DNA of 64,000 nucleotides, taken from contig NC_088108.1 in the NCBI RefSeq assembly GCF_036370855.1, positions 11,121,448 to 11,185,447 of the forward strand. Direction: 5' to 3'. Source of the DNA: Dromaius novaehollandiae (lineage: Eukaryota > Chordata > Aves > Casuariiformes > Dromaiidae). The notes beneath the pieces are model-generated. The model was given only the letters and a program-made list of their open reading frames with translations. It did no database searches and had not been told where the DNA came from. Both the position numbers and the translations under genes were made by a program. Every line of letters starts with the position of its first letter. Within the stretch, counting starts at the first letter, position 1. Of this stretch, positions 40,101 to 64,000 are shown in pieces.

Positions 40101-42435
40101 AATCTTCTTTAAAATTAAATTACTCTATGCTAGTCTTTAAAAATGTAAGCTACTCTAGTGTTGTTTAAAAGTATTCTATATGAATGTTATACATAGAAAA
40201 TATATGTTTTCTAAAGAGCAATTTCTATTTAGCCATATTTCCTTTTGGTATTCATAAAATAATCTCTGAATAGTCTTAATGTCACAGCAATGAATTCTGC
40301 AGCATGGTGTGTTTACAAGAAGCCTAAAGACAATACATCTGAACAACAGAACTGTAATTAATTTGAGATGATACATTCTTGGGAGCATTTGGGACACTGA
40401 AGTGAATAGCTACAATGCCATGAACACACGCAATACAGGACAGGTATAACTGGGACGTTAAGAGAGTGTGCTAATGGCAGAAGATGACAAATTACTACTT
40501 AACTAGAGGTCTGGTCTTACGTCAACTCTGCTAGGGTAGGTAGGTATGAGCTGATCATGCGTGTAGCAAAAACAACAATTCATACCTGAAACGAAAGAAC
40601 TTTAAGAACTCTGAAGACAAAAATTTTAGCAGTTTTCTCCCCACCTGCAAAACCTTGTACAGTACCAGTTCATAAAATGTTTTTTGTTATTAAAATATCT
40701 ATTACATTCCCACTTGAACACAAGTCTCAGGTCACCGTTGAACTGGAGTTCAGCTTCACTTAGAGAAACCGTCACCCCTGTTTTGCAAAGAGTGCACAGG
40801 CTAGAAGTTTTGAGTAATCCTTTTCTGATCTCATTTCTTTCTCCTTCCCTCACATTGCTGAATTTCCACTGTCTCTCTTTAGGGTTAAACAAAGTTTGTT
40901 TCCAATGATGTATTTACTTCTTAACTATGAAAAGGATTTATTTTTACTATAGCTTGTCTTCACTGGGAATCACTAGATAAACAGTTAATGTGACTAAGAA
41001 AACTAACAGAAATGCACTTACACACCCTATGATCATTGTACTCATACCAATACGTGCTACTGCAATCTGTGAAATGGGAAATATACCAGTATATAACTTT
41101 TCATTCTATTTTATCTAAGGTCATACACGTTAGCTTATCCTGGCACAACCATAACAGCAAATAAGTAAGTTATAATATGCCATAATTAGAACTTTTCTAG
41201 CGTATAACAAGAAGATCAAGTGGAGAGAAAGAGAAGGTGAAAATTAAGAGGAAAGACGAAAAAAGTGTTTTAGCAAGGAACAAAAATACAGAAAACTTAG
41301 TGATAAAAAACAGACATTTGATTTACACCTTCACTAGGGACATGTGAAACCCCAGGGTTCTCCTGACTGGAAAGTGAGTGAATATAGAGAAATATGGAGA
41401 GTGGAACATGACACCGATTCTTAAGCAAAATATATTTTCTTTTTTCCTAAGTTAGGTGAAATTTCAGTTAGCTCCTACTCCTTAAGGAGGAGTTTTTAAG
41501 GATTAAAAGGATTTTAAGGATTAAAATCTTAAGGATTTTTAAATTAAACTCTGAAGTTTGTCTCCAAGGAGAAATTTCTAAAGAAAGAAAATGCTCTAAC
41601 CCTTAGGTACTCTGGGGCTAGATGCAGAAACACCTGATACCAAACTCCTGCGCAGGTATTATCGGCGAAACCCCCAACCTGAAGCCAACAGAAACCCTGA
41701 CTTCCCCTGAGTTAGGGAGATGAACGCAGCTGTGAAAGAACTGAAGTACCGCAGGGGTAAGAAACTGCCTGATTTAAGACAGTTATCCATCTGTAGATGA
41801 AATACACACTCGCACTTAAAATGAAAAATACTTTTAAAATCTGAGAACTACCTCACTTGATTCCACGAAGATAAGCTACACACTCCTGGAAAAAAAAAAG
41901 AAAACAAGCAAGATCCTAGACAGTCTCAGACTTCACAAAAACAATGACGCCAGCCACGGAAAAACACACACACAAACACGCCACCGCAGGCAGGAAACTT
42001 TTACGAGAACCATTTCATTTGCAGAGGAAAATCTGCCGTCTGCTTGCGTGGCTATTGCGTGGTTGAAGAAAAGGGCACAATCTCGGGTGCCGATCGCCGT
42101 CACGGGCTGAGCGAGACGCGCACCGCACCGCACCGCGGCAGCTCCATCTTTACCGCTGTTTTAGCTTTCGGGAGGCGGCGGGAGGCCTCCGCCGCCCGCT
42201 CCTCCCCACCGCCGCGCCAGGCCAGGCCAGGCCAGGCCGCGCCGCCGCCGCCGCCCCGCGCGCGCCGAGGCGGGAAGCGAAGCGCCCCGCTCCCCCCCGC
42301 TCGGGGCGCCGCGCCGCCTCACCTGTCCAGCGTCTCCGTGCTGGCCTGCCGCGACCCCGCCGCCGCCGCCCGCACGCCGCGCCGGCTCACGCCGCCGCCC
42401 TCCAGGGCCGGCCCGGCCGCCGCCGCCCGCTCCAT
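3783..42435 (-). CDS. MTMR1: Myotubularin-related protein 1, complete coding region in 15 exons (gene-level entry)
   Basis: Myotubularin-family lipid phosphatase that removes the 3-phosphate from PI3P and PI(3,5)P2 on endosomal and other membranes. Fifteen exons join without a frame break to 1965 nt (654 aa plus stop); from memory the human protein is about 665 aa. Order of parts: Ala/Gly-rich N-terminus (residues 1-38), PH-GRAM domain (about 83-170), phosphatase domain (about 220-590) with HCSDGWDR (catalytic Cys427, Arg433), then a Leu/Glu-rich coiled-coil-like tail ending HTSV, a class I PDZ-ligand pattern. The start is the first ATG in the CpG island, in good context (A at -3, G at +4). 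Every junction is GT-AG and in phase. MTMR1 rather than MTM1 or MTMR2 is indicated by the N-terminus, the [10 protein letters not shown] segment and the tail. The neighbour upstream on the same strand is its paralogue MTM1. Confidence 0.96.
6650..6720. mobile_element. Possible degraded MIR/CORE-SINE-like fragment
   Basis: The stretch around CCACTTTTACAGACAGGGAA with CTGAAGCAAG resembles the well-known MIR segment that reads roughly 'ccattttacagatgaggaaactgaggc'. It is short and diverged; recognition is by eye only. Confidence 0.3.
9438..9544. repeat. 49-bp inverted repeat with 9-nt loop (long hairpin)
   Basis: Left arm 9438-9486, loop 9487-9495, right arm 9496-9544. The arms are complementary at 46 of 49 positions; all three differences are transitions. 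Each arm also contains the smaller perfect palindrome GCTAAAATATTTTAGC. Either strand would fold into a nearly perfect stem of about 49 bp. It lies mid-intron in MTMR1. It could be a small non-autonomous element, a palindromic duplication, or a hairpin RNA precursor. I do not recognise a named family. Confidence 0.9.
15135..15245. mobile_element. Possible old amniote interspersed-repeat fragment
   Basis: The order 'TTTTGGACAGGGTCTG', 'TTTACAGAGCACCTAGCAC', and 'AATTAAATACAAATAAAC' follows a repeat I associate with turtle, crocodile and bird genomes. It is diverged and truncated. It supports a sauropsid source but was recognised from memory only. Confidence 0.35.
16457..16633 (-). CDS. MTMR1: MTMR1 coding exon 14
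   Basis: 177 nt, residues 542-600 ([20 protein letters not shown] to RMRPQ). It contains [20 protein letters not shown], the end of the catalytic domain. The acceptor TTAATCAG is followed by GAG; the donor is CAG|GTATGA. The length matches MTM1 exon 14. Confidence 0.96.
16634..18040 (-). other. MTMR1: MTMR1 intron 13
   Basis: 1.4-kb GT-AG intron. AT-rich, with no exon, repeat family or RNA gene that I can recognise. The small ORF at 17272-17493 shows no family features. Confidence 0.85.
18041..18154 (-). CDS. MTMR1: MTMR1 coding exon 13
   Basis: 114 nt, residues 504-541 ([20 protein letters not shown] to EKERVKE). It encodes the [18 protein letters not shown] helix region conserved between paralogues. 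The acceptor is TTATTTCAG and the donor GAG|GTAAAT. Confidence 0.96.
18155..23066 (-). other. MTMR1: MTMR1 intron 12
   Basis: 4.9-kb intron. It contains a G11 run at 18496-18506, a purine-rich GAAA tract at about 19359-19398 followed by a C run, and an A-rich tract near 22272-22315. There is no recognisable coding exon. Confidence 0.85.
23067..23159 (-). CDS. MTMR1: MTMR1 coding exon 12
   Basis: 93 nt, residues 473-503 ([20 protein letters not shown] to WQMTKQ). The [25 protein letters not shown] block is strongly conserved in the phosphatase domain. The acceptor is GACTTTCAG and the donor CAG|GTAAGA. Confidence 0.96.
23160..24535 (-). other. MTMR1: MTMR1 intron 11
   Basis: 1.4-kb intron with T-runs near 23401-23414 and 24269-24285. 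A stretch around 23640-23690 (GGTGGTGGAGTCTCCATC) faintly resembles a CR1 LINE segment, but the match is too short to call. Confidence 0.8.
24536..24742 (-). CDS. MTMR1: MTMR1 coding exon 11 (catalytic exon)
   Basis: 207 nt, residues 404-472 ([16 protein letters not shown] to GHRFAM). It holds the CX5R active site HCSDGWDR: nucleophile Cys427, general-acid candidate Asp429 or Asp432, and phosphate-binding Arg433. All are intact, so an active phosphatase is expected, unlike the dead members of the family. The acceptor is TTTATTTAG and the donor ATG|GTAAGC. Confidence 0.97.
24743..27483 (-). other. MTMR1: MTMR1 intron 10
   Basis: 2.7-kb intron. Small overlapping ORFs on both strands at 25384-25788 look like chance. 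The stretch near 26490-26570 (CACTGAAGTCAGCAG; CTCCACTTTTACAAACAGAC) resembles fragments of old amniote repeats. I see no exon. Confidence 0.8.
27484..27669 (-). CDS. MTMR1: MTMR1 coding exon 10
   Basis: 186 nt, residues 342-403 ([20 protein letters not shown] to THWLEYIR). It includes the conserved [17 protein letters not shown] and STHWLEYI segments. The acceptor is AATGGCAG and the donor AGA|GTAAGA. Confidence 0.97.
28151..28339 (-). CDS. MTMR1: MTMR1 coding exon 9
   Basis: 189 nt, residues 279-341 ([20 protein letters not shown] to SVADTNK). It carries the invariant SWIHPE and RCSQPLVG motifs of the phosphatase domain. The acceptor is TAACTCCAG and the donor AAG|GTAGGT. Confidence 0.96.
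29088..29237 (-). CDS. MTMR1: MTMR1 coding exon 8
   Basis: 150 nt, residues 229-278 ([20 protein letters not shown] to KGRVP). It contains the conserved CDTYP and DDDLxKVAAFR signatures of the family. The acceptor is TTCATGCAG and the donor CCA|GTAAGT. The length matches MTM1 exon 8. Confidence 0.96.
29909..29992 (-). CDS. MTMR1: MTMR1 coding exon 7
   Basis: 84 nt, residues 201-228 ([20 protein letters not shown] to EYKRQ), at the start of the phosphatase domain. Its length and phase match MTM1 exon 7. The donor is CAG|GTAAGT. Confidence 0.95.
30205..30310. mobile_element. Possible degraded MIR/tRNA-SINE-like fragment
   Basis: GCACTGAGAGGTAGC, then GTGATCACAGAACAG, then CAGTGGCAGAGTCAGGATGG follow the order of the MIR core (GAGAGGT..., GGTCACACAGC..., AGTGGCAGAGCCAGGA). 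It is diverged but collinear over about 70 bases. It lies in MTMR1 intron 6. Confidence 0.4.
30715..30816 (-). CDS. MTMR1: MTMR1 coding exon 6
   Basis: 102 nt, residues 167-200 ([20 protein letters not shown] to FPLSNGL), the linker between the GRAM and phosphatase domains. The acceptor is TTTTGACAG and the donor CTG|GTAAGT. The matching MTM1 exon lies beyond the window edge. Confidence 0.95.
31242..31349 (-). CDS. MTMR1: MTMR1 coding exon 5
   Basis: 108 nt, residues 131-166 ([20 protein letters not shown] to GIEIVCK). It finishes the PH-GRAM core. The acceptor is AATTTCAG and the donor AAG|GTATGG. Both ends are phase 0. Confidence 0.95.
31562..31656 (-). CDS. MTMR1: MTMR1 coding exon 4
   Basis: 95 nt; two bases complete Ala99, then residues 100-130 ([20 protein letters not shown] and onward to KSVER). 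This is core PH-GRAM beta-strand sequence, nearly identical to other vertebrate MTMR1. The acceptor is TTTTCCAG and the donor AGG|GTAAGA. Confidence 0.95.
32323..32385 (+). repeat. 23-bp direct duplication spaced by 40 bp
   Basis: The segments 32323-32345 and 32363-32385 agree at 21 of 23 positions around GTCTATATGGA. They lie in MTMR1 intron 3. Probably a local slippage duplication. Confidence 0.85.
32598..32673 (-). CDS. MTMR1: MTMR1 coding exon 3
   Basis: 76 nt, residues 74-98 plus one base of codon 99: [20 protein letters not shown] and on to KVI. It opens the PH-GRAM domain, the phosphoinositide-binding module. The acceptor is CTGCCAG and the donor ATTG|GTAAGC. Confidence 0.95.
34014..34064 (-). 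CDS. MTMR1: Probable alternative cassette exon of MTMR1 intron 2 (51 nt)
   Basis: 51 nt encode [17 protein letters not shown], open and in phase 0 between exon 2 and exon 3. The acceptor is well supported: the minus strand reads CTTCTCTCTTTCCC about 25-40 nt before AATGCAG. The donor CAG|GTGGCA is weak, as expected for a regulated exon. A T-run of 28 on the sense strand lies 100 nt upstream, and several TGCT/TGCC/TGCA tetramers flank the acceptor. Inclusion adds 17 polar and acidic residues just before the PH-GRAM domain. Known regulated splicing of mammalian MTMR1 here supports the call. Confidence 0.65.
34164..34191. repeat. A28 run (T28 on the MTMR1 sense strand)
   Basis: Twenty-eight A on the + strand, reading as U28 in MTMR1 pre-mRNA, about 100 nt upstream of the acceptor of the 51-nt cassette candidate. 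U tracts of this kind bind splicing regulators such as PTB or hnRNP C; a role here is inference. Confidence 0.85.
36282..36305 (-). CDS. MTMR1: Probable alternative micro-exon of MTMR1 intron 2 (24 nt)
   Basis: The 24 nt lie between AACTAACAG and a near-consensus donor CGG|GTAAGA, and encode VYRRPDIR with no stop. Intron 2 is a phase-0 intron, so the exon inserts eight residues after Arg73 without disturbing the frame. Mammalian MTMR1 is known to have muscle-regulated alternative exons in this region, upstream of the PH-GRAM domain; I recall this from the family literature and have not checked exact homology. The small size is why ordinary gene finders would miss it. Confidence 0.6.
39044..39062 (-). 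other. MTMR1: Candidate 19-nt cassette exon in MTMR1 intron 2 (weak)
   Basis: An unusually good pyrimidine tract (CTTTTTCTTTCCCTCCCAG) is followed by 19 nt and a plausible donor GAG|GTAATG. The length is not a multiple of 3, so inclusion in the main transcript would shift the frame. It may be a poison-type exon, part of a rarer combination, or a chance match. Transcript data are needed before it is accepted. Confidence 0.2.
39582..39687 (-). CDS. MTMR1: MTMR1 coding exon 2
   Basis: 106 nt; one base completes Ser38, then 35 codons (residues 39-73) from [16 protein letters not shown] to VSREYR. The acceptor TTTCTAG and donor AGG|GTAAGT are both strong. The exon ends in phase 0, which lets in-frame cassette exons be inserted between residues 73 and 74. 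Confidence 0.95.
39688..42322 (-). other. MTMR1: MTMR1 intron 1
   Basis: 2.6-kb intron. Its first 250 nt (42090-42322) remain in the CpG island, with a GGCCA tandem at about 42218-42237; the rest is AT-rich. A cluster of related AAGGATT/TTAAGG motifs occurs at 41480-41545. No exon is recognised. Confidence 0.8.
41480..41545. repeat. Cluster of short direct and inverted AAGGATTAAAA-type repeats
   Basis: CTTAAGGAGGAG, then repeated AAGGATT with both AAAA and TTTT flanks and an ATCTTAAGGAT palindrome. This is a degenerate local repeat in MTMR1 intron 1 with no recognised family. Confidence 0.7.
42323..42435 (-). CDS. MTMR1: MTMR1 coding exon 1
   Basis: 113 nt, residues 1-37 plus two bases of codon 38. 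It starts [16 protein letters not shown] and runs into [10 protein letters not shown], the conserved MTMR1 N-terminal segment. The Ala/Gly-rich low-complexity sequence is typical of this exon. The donor is CAG|GTGAGG. There is no upstream in-frame ATG close by on this strand, so this ATG is the natural start; the transcription start itself is not determined. Confidence 0.92.
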
Positions 42436-42596
42436 GCTTCCGGCGGGACCGGCCGCGCCGCCGGGATGGCTGCTCGCCCGCGCCGCCCCAACCGCCTGCC
42501 CGGCCCGGCCCGGCCCGCGGCCCGAGCTGTCACCTGGCGGCGGCGCTACCCACAGGCCTCCGCGGCGCCGCGCGCGCGGCAGCGGCCCCGCGCGGC

Positions 42597-42621
42597 GGGG
42601 GAGGGGACGGGACGGGACGGG
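42597..42621 (+). other. G-quadruplex motif in the MTMR1 promoter/5'UTR
   Basis: Five G runs (5, 4, 3, 3, 3) with loops A, AC, AC, AC on the + strand, about 160-190 bp upstream of the MTMR1 ATG. This satisfies the classic G4 rule (four or more runs of at least three G, short loops). The + strand is the template for MTMR1. A regulatory effect is inference. Confidence 0.8.
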
Positions 42622-42870
42622 CGCCGCCGCCGCCCACGCGGAGGGACGGGACAGGCCTCGCTGCCGCCGCGGGCCGCTCCTGCCCCGTCCGGGCCCACGC
42701 GCGGTGCGGCGGAGCCGTTTGCTCCTCCGCAGCGACGAGGTGGCAGCAGGGCGCCCGCCCGAGCGGGACGGGCGCCGCCATCGCTGCCCGCAGCCCCCTG
42801 CCCCGGCACTCAGCCCGCACCTGGGCGGCCGGCAGTGTTACCGGGGGCCCTACGCACCTGTTCTCCCCGC

Positions 42871-43490
42871 TAGACAAAAGTAATAATAATTAAAAAAATC
42901 ACTGAAGGCCAGGCAGAGTTTAAAAGCACACGCAAAGGGGGTAGCGCTCCAACCACGCACAGGGGGCACCCGCACCGGGGATGCTGGGGTGGACAAGGAG
43001 CTCCAGGCAAGGCCTTCAACAAAAACTTTCTAGGTAAGTAATTAAAGCCCTGTGCAACCACTGGGTTATCGTCCTTGGTCCATTGAAGTAAAAATGAAAA
43101 AAAAGGGGAGCATTAAGGAGTTCTGCACCTGATATTTCACACCTGGTATTTACAGCTTTACACCCCCATTCTGCCCCCTCCCCCCCCAAATGCCTTTCTC
43201 ATTCACCACCTCAAAAACCTTTGCAACTTCTGCCCTCAGCTACACCAGGAATAACGGCAGGTAAACGCACACAAGTGCGGCTGTGAAGGGGGGCTGGACA
43301 CCTGCGCCCGGGCGGCTCCCTACAGCACCACCGTTTGCGCGTGCAGCCGGACGCCAGCCCCAAGCGCCGGCTCCGGCAGAAGGAACAGCTTCCTGTTAAC
43401 AGCAACCAGTCCGGGTGCCTACAGTCACAGCAACTTTAAATGTAGTATTTTCCAGAAAGAACACCAACATTTTTCTAATATCACCATTTT
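42871..43490. other. Intergenic spacer between the MTM1 3' end and the MTMR1 promoter
   Basis: About 0.6 kb. A secondary GC- and CpG-rich patch at 43250-43400 may belong to the MTMR1 upstream promoter. No exon or RNA gene is recognised. Confidence 0.6.
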
Positions 43491-45724
43491 TAATAGAATT
43501 AAAACAAATATTTTATTCATTGACTTGAAAAAAATCCAAGTGCATACATAGCTATGTTAGATTTTTCAAAGAATGAAATTCAGCTGAACCAGTAATATGA
43601 AGAACAGTATACAGGTAACAAAGTAAGGGGGGGGAAATCCTTTCCAATATGTTACACTTTCTCAAATGCAATGGGCTATCATGTAGTGTTTACACAGTAA
43701 AAAACTATTAGATTTTTCTGAACTCCTCCACACTGCTCAGAGAATGACACCAGTGCATTCAACTCAAATACAGAAGCTTTAAATATTCCAATAAAATCAG
43801 CTTTTCTATAGGCCAAAAGCAAGTGGAAGGCAAATATACCAGAGTATGCATAGTTTTCAAAATGTAAAGTTTACCATTATCAATCAAGTATCGTTCTTCA
43901 TCTGATGCAACGCTTCCCATTTATCGTAACACACCAAGATTTGGTGACAAAAGGATTAAATGCTGTTACTTTGGAAACACACTGAAAAACATCCAAGGGA
44001 GAGTGAAATTTAGAGGACAAAAGTAAGTGTGTATAAGCCACGCGTATTTAGAAAACACACATGCAGTATGTTCTGAACTTCCCTGAAAAAAATAGTGCAA
44101 TTCAGTGTATATACTGAATTAAAGAGGTGGCATATTTATTTCTTTGAAAAAATACTGTTTCTAAAAATATTCAGATGTCCTCTAAACTTTGACTTATTTT
44201 ATGGAACTATAGTTTTAAATTTAGTTTCATACGCAAAATATTTACACTTTATAAACTCAGAGAATTTCTAATAAACTATATTATATATACACTTACACAA
44301 AACTTAAATTTATACATAATCCTATTATGTTTTGCAGATCAAAACTCATCACATGTACAATAATTTACAATGATCGAAGCCTCAAGCATCAAAACATCTC
44401 CTTTAAAATAACAATATTAGAGTCCTCTACATATTCTGAATTGCAAAATTTCCTGGATTGCCTGAATATCATTAAAACTTCTGAGAATATGCAAAACATT
44501 AATTAAATATCAAGTAGCAAGGTTTGTGCTGTCATAAGAAGTGCTTGCAACTATTAAAAAAAAAACCTGAAAGGAGCAAATTAGAAAGGTTTACAAAAAG
44601 CCTCTGAAATGAAGGCTTCAAGCCAGAATTCACTGAAAGATTCAATGTAAGTGCACATACTATATGCAAATCCTGTATACTGAAGTCCCTTTAAATACTT
44701 AAGAATAAATTCATTAACCAAAGTTAAATATACATTAAACAGTAAGCTATACATTTACAAGTTTTCAACAATATTTGTAACTGAGAATTTTTGCCTACTT
44801 TGGTATAAAAGCTGCTCTAAATAGGCACATTTAATTTTAGAAGACATATACAAGCTTTAAGACAATTGCTGTTGCTGGATATTTAAGCAATGTCCCTGTG
44901 GGTCTGTTTTTAATTATATGAGCTCTTTTAGAAAACCATTCTTATTCTGTATTAATCCACAGAACCAATACAGCCAACACTGATAACCTGTAATATACTG
45001 TAATGTTCAACAGTTAACCAAAATATGACTTCTCAGAATCCAGTTCAATTTTCATGTTTTAAAAAAATTAATATAAAAATTAGATTCTTCTTTGATTGAT
45101 ACCTATTGAGCAATTTGAACTGTTTAACTAGAAGTATATCAGAGAAATTCCTTCCATATTTTCATTTAATTTAAAACAGAAATTTTGGGATCCTCACGTA
45201 ACCAGAACATTTCAACACTTCTGTCTGAAATCTTAAGATATCATTTATTTTTGTCTCAAGTCCACAGTCTTATTCCTAAAAGGATCACAGACATACCTAA
45301 TTTTACACAATGTGAATATTCCTATTGATATCAGCATGTTTATTCACAAACATGTAAGATTGAGCACGAATTTCCTTACAGGAATATGACCTAACAGTGT
45401 CATAAATTAAAGCATTATTACAGAAACAGTAAATTGATTTCATTTTAATTGTACCAGACTTTCCAAAATAACTCGTAAACACTCCATAACTAGAAGTTGG
45501 TTATTAATGTTCCCAATCCACAGGTTCTGAAAGGCACATAATTAAAGAGTCGGTTTTGTGTGTTTTGAAGTCCTCCTTAAATGAAGACAGTCTAAAATAT
45601 TTTGTGTTAGGACACAATCCAATGTCACAATCCAATGTAAGGCATTAAAACATTTGTCTTTATACTACACATCTATGCTAATCACCTCTTGCTATTACAG
45701 TGTAGAAAGAAGCCAACGTTTTCT
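43490..45724 (-). other. MTM1: MTM1 3' untranslated region
   Basis: About 2.2 kb of AT-rich non-coding sequence after the MTM1 stop. The distal AATAAA at 43512-43517 is the best end because GT-rich sequence follows (TTGTTTTAATTC and TTGGTGTTC). Earlier hexamers, for example 44145-44150, could give shorter forms. A tandem CACAATCCAATGT repeat lies at about 45613-45638. Confidence 0.65.
43512..43517 (-). terminator. MTM1: Likely MTM1 polyadenylation signal
   Basis: AATAAA on the minus strand, followed by T- and GT-rich sequence within 10-60 nt. It lies about 1.1 kb before the MTMR1 start codon. Confidence 0.55.

Positions 45725-64000
<18,276 letters not shown>

Larger units (their letters stand above)
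42090..42870 (-). promoter_or_regulatory. MTMR1: CpG-island promoter and 5'UTR of MTMR1
   Basis: The only large CpG-dense block in the window, spanning exon 1, its 5'UTR and upstream sequence, in an otherwise AT-rich region. No TATA box is visible. GGGCGG-type Sp1 boxes are frequent, and an ETS-type CCGGAAG (42437-42443) sits just before the ATG. This is a housekeeping-type promoter. Long open frames on both strands here (for example 42044-42883 on +) reflect the lack of AT-rich stops and are not genes. Confidence 0.85.

Noticed and set aside
42044-42883. 279-codon plus-strand ORF (and overlapping long ORFs on both strands)
   Set aside because: It lies entirely in the CpG island over MTMR1 exon 1. 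Pro/Arg/Ala-rich low-complexity translation in several frames at once is what stop-poor GC sequence gives by chance.

Overview
This is vertebrate nuclear DNA. It is AT-rich, with interrupted genes, GT-AG introns and one CpG island, and it has no operons, bacterial genes or viral genes. Two genes are recognisable, both on the minus strand and head-to-tail: MTM1 (myotubularin; its 3' part lies at high coordinates) followed by MTMR1 (myotubularin-related 1; complete coding region). The same order and orientation are known in other amniotes (human Xq28). Compact introns, a very short gap between the genes and the absence of Alu/L1-type repeats suggest a sauropsid, most likely a bird, but the species cannot be named from the sequence alone.

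Layout, reading the + coordinates. 1-1970: no gene seen; a good plus-strand polyadenylation signal near base 6 may be the 3' end of a convergent neighbour. About 1975-3782: MTMR1 3'UTR. 3783-42435: MTMR1 coding exons 15 to 1. The 15 constitutive exons total 1965 nt and give 654 aa. Intron 2 holds two in-frame candidate cassette exons (24 and 51 nt) and a weaker 19-nt candidate. 42090-42870: CpG-island promoter of MTMR1. About 42870-43490: intergenic. 43490-45724: MTM1 3'UTR. 45725-61892: the last nine coding exons of MTM1, corresponding to human exons 7-15 (455 aa, about residues 149-603). 61893-64000: part of the next upstream MTM1 intron; the 5' exons lie outside the window.

Both proteins are phosphatidylinositol 3-phosphate / 3,5-bisphosphate 3-phosphatases of the myotubularin family, with the active-site motif HCSDGWDR intact. 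Eight consecutive exons (7-14) have identical lengths in the two genes (84, 150, 189, 186, 207, 93, 114, 177 nt) and all lie in phase 0, which is direct evidence of tandem duplication. Both proteins end in a coiled-coil-like segment and a PDZ-ligand-like C-terminus.

The rest is intronic or intergenic DNA with simple repeats, a few degraded interspersed-repeat candidates and one striking 49-bp inverted repeat in MTMR1 intron 14. I found no tRNA, rRNA, CRISPR or intact mobile element. The window is essentially a well-known locus; the points most worth a second look are the cassette exons, the long hairpin, the very tight MTM1-MTMR1 spacing and the promoter G-quadruplex motif.
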